Shown here piece by piece: positions 21,655 through 32,200 of a DNA stretch of 64,000 nt. The stretch covers positions 5,431,501 through 5,495,500 of the forward strand of contig CM043963.1 of NCBI GenBank assembly GCA_014529385.2. Reading direction: 5' to 3'. Numbering within the stretch: the first letter of the stretch is position 1; each line of letters begins with the position of its first letter. Made by a program: the position numbers and the translations under genes. Source of the stretch: Adiantum capillus-veneris. Its lineage: Eukaryota; Streptophyta; Polypodiopsida; Polypodiales; Pteridaceae. The notes under the pieces are model-generated. The model made no database searches and was not told the origin of the DNA. It saw nothing but the letters and a program-made list of their open reading frames with translations.

Positions 21655-22372
21655 TTATGAAGCCATGAAATCCATCAATTTATCAATATTTAACGATACT
21701 TTTTGGGCTTCAGTACCTTGACATGGGGACGATGGGATCTCCATTTTTTTGATAAGGTTAGGTAATCCCTCTGTAAACATTCTCTCCAACAAGAAGGGAG
21801 TATGCCTACTTTCCCATGACTTAAAGTCACTTTCTTCTTGGATAACACTTGGTATGGCTAGTGCTCTATGGACTTTGTGAGGTTTCTTTTGCATAGAGAA
21901 CATTGTATCTATAATCTGGATCTTCCTAGGTGCTGGCTCTAGATCCCTTTGGGTCTCTTCTACCAAACCCATTAATTGCTTGACTCGCTCGATCTCCTCT
22001 GTGGGGTTTGGGTAAGTTTCTAGCTTTTTCTTGGGTCCTCGCCATTGTGGCTCATGAAGATCCTTCTTGTTTGTTTCTTTCCTAGTGGTCATTTTAGTTT
22101 CCATGGTCTCCACTGAATCAGAATCCTCTTCAACATCGTTCATATATACGAGGTCGTCACCAGTCCCTATGTTGGTCTTTGAATTGGGTCTGACTTTGCT
22201 GGTTTTTGCGATCTCTTCCTTTGTGTTTTCTTCTTCTTGTGAGATTGGGCAATTGATGCTGTGTCTCTTTCTTCAAGAGTATAATTTTATTTTTGGAGCA
22301 TCCATCGTGTGAGTACATTTACTGGTACCACAAGTGTACTTTGTGATGGCTCCTTGGTAACCTCAATCAAGT
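21655..22372 (-). pseudogene. Gag-protease linker of element J
   Basis: A 162-codon frame (22143-21655) with acidic and Thr-rich start (DVEEDSDSVETMETK), the segment EPQWRGPKKKLETYPN, and LLERMFTEGLPNLIKKME. It corresponds in position to the linker between zinc knuckles and protease in H (43018-44390), though sequence identity is low. Continuation to 22372 carries VPVNVLTR-like sequence matching IPIQAVTR of H. Confidence 0.5.
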
Positions 22373-23691
22373 TTAACACTAGGTTGGTAACCTAACAGGA
22401 CATAAACGTGTCCTTTCAAGGTTTTGAAAAAAACCTCCAAAACCATAGTAGATCCACTCATTTTGTAAAATCCTTTCATGAGGTTATAGTTCAAGGCCTA
22501 CTACACATGTGAAAAATAAGAAACTTGTAAAATTTCTCATCTTTTGGTCACATCAAGCCTCCAAAGTTGATGGACCAGTACATTTTCATCAAAACAATCA
22601 TTTCTTACGTTTTGTTGGATAAAAATAAGATTAGGGATTTTTGTAGGACTTGAGATAAATTCCCTAGTTAACTTCAATGGGTTGGTGATAAGAACATATG
22701 ATTGCTTCTCACTCACTATTTTTTGTTTTGCCAAAAGAAATAGGTACAAAAAAGTTGAATTTTTACCATTTTGCAAACCTATCATCAAAGTTTCTATAGC
22801 CACGCTCAATAAAAATAATATATGCATGTTTTCTTAGTTCCCTATTGTCCTTTAGGTTCATAAGGAGCCATGGAGCATGTCAAAAGAATATTACATCTCT
22901 TACCAAGGGGAATCTTGGGGAAAAAGATGAAGTGCTAAATACAGCAAACATGAAAAAACTGGGTTCAACATTATGAGTTGTAGAATCCCATAGAAACTAT
23001 TCAATATCTAGCCAAATTTGATCCTTATGACTAGATATGGTTACTACCTACAAAATGCATGTAGTTGTCACAAGAAACTAACAATATTGAACAAGCTATA
23101 CTTTATATACTAGAATGTTTCGTTTTCTTCTATAATTGAAAAAATCAACCATCGTTGTCTACTATGAAAAATAGGGTATTAGGTGCCCCAAAACTCAAGG
23201 AATATTAGATTTATGTTATAATATGCGACATAGAAAATCAAAACTGCATTTGGATATCATGAAAGCCACCAAAAAAATCATAGAAGGGCTAAAATTGGCT
23301 AAAAAATAGGATTTGACAATTTTTGTACTTTGGTCATAACTTACAACTTTAACATTTATTTCTCCTTAGAAGCATCAGGACATGTTGAGGACTACTAAAG
23401 ATAGTTCTCTAGCATTATAGACCTCACAAACACGAATTCTAGAGTGGTATAGTTGCAAAAAGCCAAAAACAGGACCCGTTTTTTCACACAGTTTAGGTTG
23501 TGAAATGTTGTGCAAGGACAAGGTTAAAGATGGAATTGATATTCCAAAAAAATGTCGAGTTTTTTTTAGCTCATGAGACAACTTTCTAGATAGATAGCAC
23601 CTCAAAATCCATTTTGAAACTCTTGACATAATTCAAGGAAAATGGTCACTTAACAGGACATAAAAGTGTTCCATTACCAACCTAGTGTTAA
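22373..23691. mobile_element. TIR element, 1.3 kb, TTAA-flanked, CACTAGG ends
   Basis: An 18-bp perfect terminal inverted repeat, TTAACACTAGGTTGGTAA at 22373-22390 and its complement at 23674-23691, bounds a 1.3 kb block inserted into element J: gag-linker homology resumes on each side. The outer four bases TTAA may be the target duplication, with CACTAGG as the true terminus. Just inside each end lies the same near-palindrome, GGACATAAACGTGTCC (left) and GGACATAAAAGTGTTCC (right). No conserved coding region was found, so it is non-autonomous. Superfamily is open: TTAA duplication suggests piggyBac-type, CACTA-type ends suggest otherwise. Confidence 0.7.
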
Positions 23692-24430
23692 TGGCGCGAT
23701 CTTTGGCACATTTGGATTATTTGGACATTGGACAATCAAATGATCTATTCCACATCGATTACACATGAGTATCGGCATTGTAGACGTTCTCGCTTGATTG
23801 GTTTGCATTACTGTAGCATTATTTTGTAGCCTAATAGGACACTCGGTTACACGATGTGGACCCGCACACTCATATCATTGAAGAGGTGGTCTCTTGGCAA
23901 TGTAATTGATATTTTGGCCTCTTGCTATAAGAGCAGCCACTTAATAGACAAGTTTGACTTGTCCCCAATAGTCCTCCCATGTAATATTGTGGAATTTCTT
24001 CAAGTGCATCAATTTCATAGGCAATATTAGGGTCTATATCTTCATCCCAACCTTCCAAGCAATAGATGACTCACAACCCACCTGATTCATAGAAGTGATT
24101 CTCGGATGTGGTGGTTGTAGTCCTAGCACTGGAGGTGGTAAGGGTGTTGTTTCAACATCATTTTGGGCCCTAGGGACCAGGTGTTGTGATGTTTGTTCAA
24201 GAGGTGGGGCCAGCATCAATAGGCACTCGAGGTGTGTCCATCCATGCTAAGGTTGGTCTATTGGCCATCGCACGTTTAAATACTATGCAATCCTTGGCTT
24301 GATGACCATATCTTTCACATGCATTGAAATTGCCATTAAATTTTACTCTAAAGGTAGGGCATTCACTGGTACTATGTGGACCATAGCAAACTATGCACCA
24401 TTGTTGCTCCCTTCTTTGATACATATGATT
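23692..24430 (-). pseudogene. gag: Nucleocapsid zinc knuckles of element J
   Basis: Two CX2C pairs are readable on the minus strand: CIVCYGPHSTSECP with CERYGHQAKDC (24424-24197), and CAGPHRVTECP with CNRCGIDHLIVQCP (about 23880-23730). The second pair matches CYKCGGDHWLRVCP and CSECGVTHLILHCP of element H. So J may have two double-knuckle units where H shows one. Between them is a Pro-rich segment. Several stops interrupt the frame. Confidence 0.65.
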
Positions 24431-25320
24431 GTTTTGTGGAGCAAATTGTCTCTAAGACTTTCTTGAATGGCCTTGGTGGTGGTGACTGCTTCCCAAGTGG
24501 TGATACCTCTAGTGACTAAGCCATTGTAGATATCCTCATGTCATAGTCCCCTAATGAATCTATCCAGAAATTGGTTATTATTGAAGCGTTCATTTGGATT
24601 ACAATGAGAATTCAAATGCTTCAAGCGGCTAATAAAGTCTCTCACAGACTCCCCTTCCTCTTGTTGGGATTTTTGGAGATGAGATTCTACACCCCAAGTC
24701 CCTCTCGTATGTACTCTTTCAAGGACAGTCTCCTAAGAGTAGGGTAAATCATTTTTTCTTCCACCCTTAGGATACTATACCAATCCCCAGCCTTTCCACT
24801 TAAGGTCATGCTTAAAGCATTGCTCTTATGTAGATCATTGTGTTCTCCTAGGGAATCACATATTTGTTCAAAAATTTGATATGCTTTCTCACATCCCCGT
24901 CTCCACTAAATTCTTGTGTGAGCTTGGCTATTTGTACTGCCTTACTTCTAGGCTCTCTATCAGGCGTGTTATGCATATTTTCAACAATGGGTCGACCAAT
25001 AGCTTGAGAAAATGTTTCCAAGTCACCTAAGTGAGCAGGTATAGTGGGGACAGGTGCTCTCAGGACTGCATGTGGAATGGGAGTTGGCATTGGGTTGGGC
25101 GTATATGCAGCCCTTGGGTTCCAAGTTGGGTATGATGTTGTGCCATGTGGTGGCCCAAAGTTCATACCGGGTGGCCCTAGGCATAGCAGATATCGGTTGT
25201 GACATGCTAATGCTAGTTGGTATGGCCCCATTGAAATAAGAGCTTGGATGTTTTGGTTGTGGAGCATAAGTTGTTGAAACAATGGGAGGGGTAGGAGCTA
25301 CATGAGCACGAGGGCCCAAA
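24431..25320 (-). pseudogene. gag: Gag capsid region of element J
   Basis: From 25334 leftward on the minus strand: a Pro/Ala-rich N-terminus (…PPGMNFGPPHGTTSYPTWNPR), then the conserved Gag segment FSGDGDVRKHIKFLNKY, and in broken frames the ESVRDFISRLKHLN and FLDRFIRGL segments typical of the retrotransposon gag domain (24700-24540). It would form the particle shell. Stops and shifts throughout. Confidence 0.65.
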
Positions 25321-25329
25321 GTTAGCAGA

Positions 25330-25553
25330 CCCAAGAGAGGAGTCGAAACCTATTTTCATTTCCCAAGATCTGATAGAGACTAAGGAATTTGTACTCAAAG
25401 AGCTTCTCAAGGAATTCAAGGATATGTTTTCTTGGACATATCATGATATGAAGGGTGTTCCACCTTCCATGGTGCAACACACAATCCCCATGAATAGCAT
25501 GGCTAAACCAATCCATCAACGACCCTATCCAATGAATCCTAAGTATGCTAGAG
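25330..25553 (+). pseudogene. pol: N-terminal RT fragment of element J
   Basis: Plus-strand reading ETKEFVLKELLKEFKDMFSW, then TYHDMKGVPPSMVQHTIPM and RPYPMNPKYARV. This aligns with the RT start of H (45760-45930: KKYKDVFAWSYKDLKGVDPS). The fragment ends before the catalytic palm. It sits head-to-head with the minus-strand gag of the same element type. Confidence 0.72.
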
Positions 25554-26106
25554 TTTCATAAAACCTATCCACACACAAGCAAACAATAGGGCACCCACAC
25601 TAATTACAAGATTAAGGACCAACTTAATCAACCTAATTAGTGATGTTAAATATCACAAATCAAATGCTCATAGAAGGATAAGGGTGGTTAATAAGGTAAG
25701 AAGTCATCACACACACTCAAATCTAGAATAATGAGAAAGGTGAAACCACTTCATGACAAAGCTTCTCTAATTAAAATGGATTAGCACTAGCCTCTTAAGC
25801 ATGGGCATTAAGCTCAAGGCTAGGCCATTCATAGAGTGAACACTCAAGAGAGAGAGAGAGAGAGCTCTCAAAAGTGGATCCTCAAGAGTGGATACTCAGG
25901 AATGAAGCCTCCTTGCATAAAGGCTTCCTTATAAAGGCTTTCACCACAATCCCTTGTACTATGTGTTTAAGATTGAGCCCTCTAGCTAGCATATAAAACT
26001 TTGGAACTCCAAATGAGCCCAAGACCTTATACAATGTGAGTCACATCCATATCATATCTCCTGCTTGATGCATATTCGGTGTAGCCTGTGTTAGCCGCTG
26101 CTAACA
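25554..26106 (-). mobile_element. Possible LTR of an unidentified element (minus orientation)
   Basis: On the minus strand AGGAAGGGGAGAA (26107-26119) looks like a polypurine tract, directly followed by TGTTAGCAGCGGC, a plausible LTR start at 26106. A (GA)n run lies at about 25848-25864 and AT-rich promoter-like sequence at about 25930. The other end and a partner LTR were not found. Confidence 0.35.
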
Positions 26107-26119
26107 TTCTCCCCTTCCT

Positions 26120-27592
26120 AATTTGGCACATGTTCTCGCGTGTCGGTGAAGCAAAACACAGTGACATGGTAGAAAGCAAGTCCATGGAAGAAATGTTGAG
26201 CTGAAAATCATAAGTACAAGTAATGAGCATCAAAGGAGGCCAACAAGGATAAAAAACATGAAGTACAATGACCAATCATGCAAAGTGAATTTTTTGCTTC
26301 TAAAAGATGGGTGAATCATAGTAAAAAACTAGACAACATAAAGCAAAAAAGACAACTAAACTATCATGAAGATTAAACCACTTAAAATTTAAGTTTTAAG
26401 CATGAAACACAAGCAATCAATTAAGAACTTAGGCTAATGCAAGGTCATAAACCTACTAGCCTAAAAACTATGTGACCAATCCTAATAAATCATTCAAGTC
26501 TATCATGTCTATGGGTTATAAAAAAGCTCGTAATCTATTAGTACATTGTCACAGCTCTTTGAAGCTCATGGAAGTTTTGTTTTTTAACTTTTCATAGAAA
26601 AAAGTAAAACAAATCACAAGGCTAACACCCCAAGGCAAGTCTAGCTACAACCCTTGGCTCCTTGAACTCTCAAGAAGGTGTTCCAAAAGCTTACTAGCCC
26701 ACCAAGGCAATGACTAACCCCTATTAACCCAGGGCATCGGTTTAGGGCCTTGACCAAGCGAGCCAAGGTGATTCCCCTCACCTGCCAAGTGCCAATAAGG
26801 CGCTAGGCCTCACAAAGACACAACATAACATAGAAATTTTCTTTTCATGTGTCTAGTAGCATTTTTGCTACTTTTTCTTGACACTTTTTTGCTTCATTGA
26901 TTCCTTTTTTAGCACTTTTTGTTTCTTCCAACATGAGATGCTAATGGAAAAATGGACTAAAGGAATAAAGCCTAATCATAGCCCTAGGTCATGTTAAAAA
27001 TGAATGGAGTATTAAGATTATCACTAAGAGTCTAGGACTTATGAGAGATGAATCTACATTAACGTAAGGTCAAGGCCAATTACCTATGATTAGCACACAT
27101 AAAACCTAATTTTTTTGATGAGTTAATATTCACAAAGAAAAGTGTTGAAATTTTAGTATGCCTAGCTGTTTAACATGAAAGAACCATAGTTTAGAAGCAC
27201 AAATTACTTAAGCCAAGCATAGAGAATGGAGCAAAAGAGCAAAACCATGGAAGGATTACACCTATTCATACTCTTTGTGCATCCTTGAGCAAGCATTCCC
27301 TTTGTATAGAGAAGTCTCTTGATCTTTTTATTACAATCTAAGTTGATTAAAGCTAAGTGTAAACACAAGCTCCAAAGGCCTTTTATTGAAATCCAAAATC
27401 ACACAAAAAACATTAATTGTATAGCCGAATTCGCCAAAGGGAAAAAACCCAAGGGAAAAAAGTGCCTTTGGTTATGCACATGATGCTCTTTGTAGCAAAT
27501 TTATGCATACATATAAAACATGAGAGATAAAATGAGCTTCTACATAAGCAAATTTTCCACTTTTTACAACCTCTCATGCATCATTCAATCTT
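26120..27592. other. AT-rich non-coding stretch
   Basis: No frame longer than about 80 codons and none with recognisable motifs. A proline/alanine-poor AT-rich sequence with the pattern ACACTTTTTTGC / GCACTTTTTG near 26880-26930. Probably internal or flanking sequence of old copia-like material, since copia coding sequence begins at its right edge. Confidence 0.4.
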
Positions 27593-27841
27593 ATGTTTAC
27601 CATGGTTAGCACACGGCCAACCATTGCATATACAGTGGGAGTGGTCAGCAGGTTTATGGAAAATCCAGGCAAAAATTATTGGGAAGCAGTGAAACACATC
27701 TTGAGATACATCAAGGGCTCAGCTAGCAAGTGCTTACACTTTGGGAACAGTGATGTATCCATATTTGGATACACTGATTCGGATTATGTGGGTTGTGTGG
27801 AAGCTAGGCGATCCACATCTAGCTATGTTTTCTTGTTTTAA
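27593..27841 (+). pseudogene. pol: Ty1/copia RT-RNase H junction fragment
   Basis: 82 codons reading VSTRPTIAYTVGVVSRFMEN, then YWEAVKHILRYIKGSASKCL and YTDSDYVGCVEARRSTSSYV. These are the hallmark blocks between RT and RNase H of plant Ty1/copia elements; YTDSDYVG holds the first RNase H catalytic Asp. The frame ends where homology passes to element F at 27842, so the domain is truncated by that junction. Confidence 0.85.
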
Positions 27842-28610
27842 GTGGCTTCAAGATTTGAAAAGAACCATAGTATCTTTTTTCTAGTTTAGCATAATACTTT
27901 TGATGGCCCATAGGATTTTAGCCCGTCGTTTGTGCCTCAATCGAGCCTTGGAAAACTTAAGTAAGACCCAATCATTTTCTTTGAACGTTATGGCCCTTTT
28001 GTGCTTGTCAGTAGCAACAACTTTTTGACTTTTTGGAGAAATGGATATAACCTCCTTAATCTTTTGGAAATAATCTTGTAGGTCACGACTATATCATCGA
28101 CAACGAAGATCTTCCCATGTACTTTAAGTAGCAAGGGACTTTTAGGTCTTCCCTCGATGATTTCAAAAGATACTTTTCCCATAGAAGTAAGGACAATATT
28201 ATTGTATGCATACTCTACAAGGGGGAGGTACTTCTCCCATTGTGAGCATTGATCTACTTTTGTAACATAAGTCTTTAGTAGATCGGGAATCATAATATTG
28301 GCTATCTCACTTTGGCCATCCGTTTGTGGGTGATAGTCCAAAGATAAATTCAATCTTGTACGTAGATTTTCAAAGAGACCTTTCCAAAAATTAACGGTCA
28401 TTTTAGGATCTCTATCTGACATGATGGATGTTGATAATCCATGGTGTTTAAAATTATGAGATATGAAGAGAGTTGCCATTTGGTGTGCCTCAATAGTTTT
28501 TTTGACAGGAATAAAGTGTGCTTGCTTGCTAAACATGTCGACTATTGTCCATATTCCCATGGATAGACTTAGGTAATCCAAATATAAAATCCATGGATAT
28601 ACTCTCCCAT
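27842..28610 (-). pseudogene. pol: Integrase of copy F
   Basis: Frame 28701-27988 (238 codons) contains the KQAHFIPVKKTIEAHQMATL, HGLSTSIMSDRDPKM (second Asp) and HPQTDGQSEIANIMI (Glu) segments, then VEYAYNNIVLTSMGKVSFEI. The first catalytic Asp, in the MDFIFGLPKS segment, lies in another frame at 28529-28620. It is the most intact integrase core among the family copies here and was used to infer the insertion site of B. Confidence 0.87.
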
Positions 28611-29336
28611 GGTGAATTAGGGATTGGCAATGGTTGGAGTAATCCAAGTTGCTTCCCTCTATCATATTTAGTCTTTTGGCATACCACACATTTTGAAACA
28701 TACTCTTGTATGTCCACTTTCATGGCAGGGCACTAGAAGTACATCTCTACTCCTCAAAGAGTAGGTTGAATGCCTCTATGCCCCGTATAGGGAGGAGAAT
28801 GAGATTCATACATGACTTTCTCACGAAGGGAGTGGGTAACACATAGCCTATTGCCATGGAGAAGATAACCATCTTGCAAGGTGAATGGTTCTTCTTTCTT
28901 CCCAATGCAAGGGTTGACATTATATCTTTAAAGTGAGGGTTAGTAGCATACTCATCTATCATAGAAGATAGATCATTGTGAGTTGCTATAGACACCGCAT
29001 TAACTTTTGGTCGTCTTCAACATGCATCGGCCACTTACCAACAATGTGAGTAATATGAAAATAAAGTTGTGAAAGAAAATTTGCCCACCTCATTTGTTTG
29101 TCAGAAAGCTTGGTTTGCATCATGAAGCACTTGAGGACTTTGGTGGTCTGTTTGCAAATAAATGGAGTCCACAGTAGATAGTGCTTCCATGTGTCTAGGA
29201 CATGTCGAACATCTAAAAGCTCTTTTTCATATATACCCAAGACTCGTTCATTGGTATTGATTCTTTGTCTCTCATATACTATGGCATGCCCGTCTTGAAG
29301 AAAAAATTCTCCAAGGCAATCACCACAAGCATCACA
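28529..29336 (-). pseudogene. pol: RNase H and H2C2 finger of copy F
   Basis: Minus-strand segments 29240-28986 (YEKELLDVRHVL, then [15 protein letters not shown]) and 28995-28747 (linker; NDLSSMIDEYA), and the finger's second half CVVCQKTKYDRGKQLGLLQP at 28723-28620. The DHQ motif of RNase H and the VADALS end are degraded, and the His pair segment is frame-shifted (HSPSL..). Inactive. Confidence 0.8.
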
Positions 29337-30179
29337 TTAGACCTCAAATGGCTTTGAGAGATCCGAAAGCATAAGGTCTGGTTGGGAGGTAAGCTTCTCT
29401 TTGAGCTTGTCAAAAGCATTTTTCTCTTTAGCAGTCCATGAGTACTTAGCGTTCTTCTTTTTTAAGTCATGTAATGGTCCTGCTATTTGAGAGAATTTAG
29501 CTATGAAGCATCTATAGTATTCACACATACCAATAAAGCCTCTTATCTCATGTAGATTCCTCGGATTAGGCCATGCTTTTATTACCTCCAACTTCAATGG
29601 ATCCATATGGATACCATCTTGAGAGATAATATAACCTAAGTATTGAATCTCTTGAACGAAAAATTTGCTCTTCTTTTGATTGATAAAAATCTTGTTCCCC
29701 CTCAAATCTTAAAAAATCATTTGGAGATGTTTCTTGTGTTCCTCCAAGGACTTGGAGTAGATGATGATATCATCAAAGAACACTCCAGAGAATTTGCAGT
29801 AGGGTCTAAATATTTTCTCCATTAAACGATTGAACGTGGCTGGTACATTAGTCAAGCCAAAAGGCATGACTCTATATTCATAAAGACCAAATGTTGTACA
29901 AAATGCGGTTTTTAGGATACCTTCATTCAATATCTTTTGATGATAGCCACTTTTAAGGTCCATCCTATTGAAGTAGGTAGATCCTTGTAGCTTATCAAAC
30001 AGATCTTCTACCCACGATATGGGAAATCTAATTTTCATAGTGATATGGTTTAGTGCTCGATAGTCCACACACATGCAGTATGTATCATCTTTCTTTTTCA
30101 CTAAAAGAACTGGAGACCAAAAGGGAGAGGAGCTAGGCCTCACCATCCCTTTGTCTACCAATTCTTGTACTTGGATCAT
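29337..30179 (-). pseudogene. pol: Reverse transcriptase of copy F
   Basis: Frame 30179-29709 has [46 protein letters not shown] (first catalytic Asp) and [20 protein letters not shown]. The catalytic box [12 protein letters not shown] is encoded at about 29786-29750. After a stop the thumb and connection follow at 29705-29337 (YLGYIISQDGIHMDPLKLEV, SQIAGPLHDLKKKN). It is the best-preserved RT of this family in the window, with one main interruption. Confidence 0.9.
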
Positions 30180-30191
30180 AATCTCCTCTTG

Positions 30192-30821
30192 TTAAGCTTG
30201 GGAGACTCGATAAGGAGGCTTGTTAGGTGGTGAGATTCCTGGTAGGAGCTCAATTCGATGGTCATCATCCCCTCGTTTTGGAGGTAAGTCCATAGGGATA
30301 TCATCGATGAACACATCTTGGTATCCATTTAGAAAATTAGACAAGTCTAACTCTTCTTGATTCCTACCATTTACATTTGATGAAACATTAGGACCCTTTA
30401 GGGATTCTTTGACAAACATCATGTACGCAGAAAGTGGGCTTTTCATTGATTTGTCAAAAGTAGGAGAATTTACAAGTGGTATAGTACGACTAAACTCACT
30501 AGCATTTATATGCATGCTCTTTTTCCTGTAGGTGAAGTAGATTCTCCTGTTAGGGAACTTCATGTTGGCAGCCATGCGGTTGAACCATGGTGCCCCTAGG
30601 CTAACATCCTCATGTTGGAGAGGAGAGATGAAAAAGTCTCCTTTGTCAATGTAGCTTTGGACATGAAGCCTCAACATCCCAATCAAGGGAGTAATGGAGG
30701 CTTGCTGTCCCTTGAAAGCATCATCAGCAGTTACATTATATCCCATCTCAAAAGCTTGAATTCCCAACTTCGTGGCCAACTCCGTTGATATGAAGTTGTG
30801 AGTAGAGCCAGGGTCAAACAA
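30192..30821 (-). pseudogene. pro: Protease and linker of copy F
   Basis: A 210-codon open frame. MFDPGSTHNFISTELATKLG carries the DPGS catalytic loop, DFFISPLQHEDVSLGAPWFN carries the second-lobe motif, and the linker ends DVFIDDIPMDLPPKRGDDD and PPNKPPYRVSQA just before RT. The domain is intact in itself. Gag sequence upstream is cut at 30827. Confidence 0.85.
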
Positions 30822-30827
30822 GATGCG

Positions 30828-31016
30828 TGTGTGGTTGTAGAAACAGATTGTCTACCATTTCTTGGGATGATTACAAGTTGCTTAATGTCAGACGTTGCTA
30901 TGTTGCGGTGGACTCCCTACATTAAGTTCTCAAATCCCGAGTTTAAGCATATTGTAGGTAAAGACAATACAGTGGCAGATATGCTATCAAGGGCAAGGTA
31001 TGAAGTAAAGTCATAA
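30828..31016 (+). pseudogene. pol: Ty3/gypsy RNase H C-terminal fragment (element G)
   Basis: Reads VVVETDCLPFLGMITSCLMS, LRWTPYIKFSNPEFKHIVGK and DNTVADMLSRARYE. ETDC with the catalytic Asp and the VADMLSR block are RNase H hallmarks of plant Ty3/gypsy elements. The lineage differs from A-F and from H (H has ADHLSRL). Truncated on the left by F; no integrase follows. Confidence 0.82.
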
Positions 31017-31135
31017 ATGAATTCTTTGGAGATTGTTAAACTTTTCTTGTAGTTTGCTTTGTCCTTGCCATCTGATAGTCAAAAAGGGGCATGCAAGAAG
31101 AGAGGATGAAAGTGTCACATGCTTCAATAATAATC

Positions 31136-31503
31136 CAAACAACGAAATAAGAGGTGTTTCCAAAGTCTAGAACTACTCGCTATCTCGTCGTGCGAGCAGG
31201 TGAGAAGAAAGTATTCATTTCAAGAAAAAATGCCCAAAGAACACGATAAGAGGTGTTCCCAAAGTTTGAAACTACTTGCTATTTCATCGTGCGGGCATAT
31301 GAGAAGAAAATCATCACTTTAAGAAAAATTGCCCAAAGAATGCGATAGGAGGTGTTTCCAAAGCTTCAAACTCTTCGCTATCGTGTCGTGCGAGTAGATG
31401 GGAAAAATGTAACCATTTTGTATAAAATTGCCCAAATAAATCGATAGGACTTACTTTCAGCTTATTAACCGTGCTTAATCGCATCGTGCGGATAAATCAT
31501 CAC
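31136..31503 (+). repeat. Tandem array of about 98-bp units with GCGATAG dyad
   Basis: Four diverged units start at about 31136, 31232, 31331 and 31430. Each begins GCCCAAA(G/T)AA and contains the half-site GCGATAGGAGGTGTTTCC, and 30-40 bases later a CGCTATCGC-type segment followed by GTCGTGCGAG. The two half-sites are an inverted repeat, so each unit could form a hairpin or bind a dimeric factor. The array lies about 230 bases upstream of a TATA box. Confidence 0.75.
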
Positions 31504-31696
31504 AATAGTGTTGCATTGGGAGAAAAGGTAAAAACATAATAGGAGGAAGATGAAGGACGCGATGACGGAGGATGATGGAAGGACTAAACTACACGGCTGT
31601 ATTGTTTGGGAGAGGTAAGAATTGAATAGTTGACCTCACCCTTTTATACCTCCGACCATCCGTTAGAGTTATGCCATGTGGCATGTGTGCATGAGT

Positions 31697-31738
31697 GACA
31701 CGTGTCCCAAACGATCATTTTTGGACCCCCTATATAAG
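31697..31738 (+). promoter_or_regulatory. Promoter: ACGTG motif and TATA box
   Basis: GACACGTGTCC (31697-31707) is a palindromic G-box/ABRE-like element. TATATAAG at 31731-31738 is a good plant TATA box, preceded by CCCCC. Transcription would start near 31765 and run into the frame at 32249. The array of dyad repeats lies on both sides. It may belong to an LTR, a DNA transposon end or a host gene. Confidence 0.55.
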
Positions 31739-32010
31739 CTTGATCATTGCCGTTTTTAGTGACTTATTACTTGTTTCGGCCACACGACGTGAAGAACTTT
31801 GAGCTAAGGACAATCGTGCTGCTAAGACTGGCCCTTTCAAAGCATTCAAAGCACTCTCTTTAGATCCTTTATACATCCTCTAACCCTTTTAAAGCATTCA
31901 AAGCACTCTTATTCCCTCACCTCAACTCCATTCCATTGCTCTCCCTCCTTCTCGATCCACCATTTCTCTCCCTCCTTCTCCATCCACCATTCCTTCCAGC
32001 CCTGCACGAT

Positions 32011-32200
32011 GCGATAGGGGGTGTTTGCAGAATCTGCCTCGTACCTCTATCGCTCTATTTGGGTCTTACTTCCATGCCCTAAACCTCCTTCATGACGCGA
32101 TAGGTAGTGCTTGTAGAATCTGCCTTGTACCTATATCGCACCATTTGTTATTACTTTTTCACGTCCTAAACCTCTTGCATGACGCGATTGCAGTCTCCTT
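32011..32200 (+). repeat. Second GCGATAG dyad array, 86-87 bp units
   Basis: Units start at 32011, 32097 and 32184 (last one truncated): GCGATAGG, then a stretch reading GTGTTTGCAGAATCTGCC, then a TACCTCTATCGC segment. The inverted half-sites GCGATAG/CTATCGC are the same as in the upstream array although spacer sequence differs. Located in what would be the 5' leader of the frame at 32249. Confidence 0.72.

Larger units (their letters stand above)
20741..25553 (-). mobile_element. Tat/Athila-like Ty3 element J, gag-protease half inverted relative to RT
   Basis: On the minus strand from 25320 to 20890 the order is gag, zinc knuckles, linker and protease. The RT start of the same type is on the plus strand at 25335-25553. 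If 20.9-25.3 kb were flipped, protease would run directly into RT, as in element H, so an internal inversion is the simplest reading. Similarity to H is clear in the protease (…GKYFEGDESNVTIPI, VHDWSKNHVYL) and RT start. LTRs were not identified. Confidence 0.7.
27842..30827 (-). mobile_element. Chromovirus copy F, inverted, truncated both ends
   Basis: Minus-strand order from 30827: protease, RT, RNase H, H2C2, integrase, ending at 27842 in the segment after the integrase core. It is of the same family as A, B and D. Gag and both LTRs are missing. The left edge cuts a copia RNase H and the right edge cuts a gypsy RNase H fragment, so the termini are not LTR ends and no target duplication is expected. 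Confidence 0.87.
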
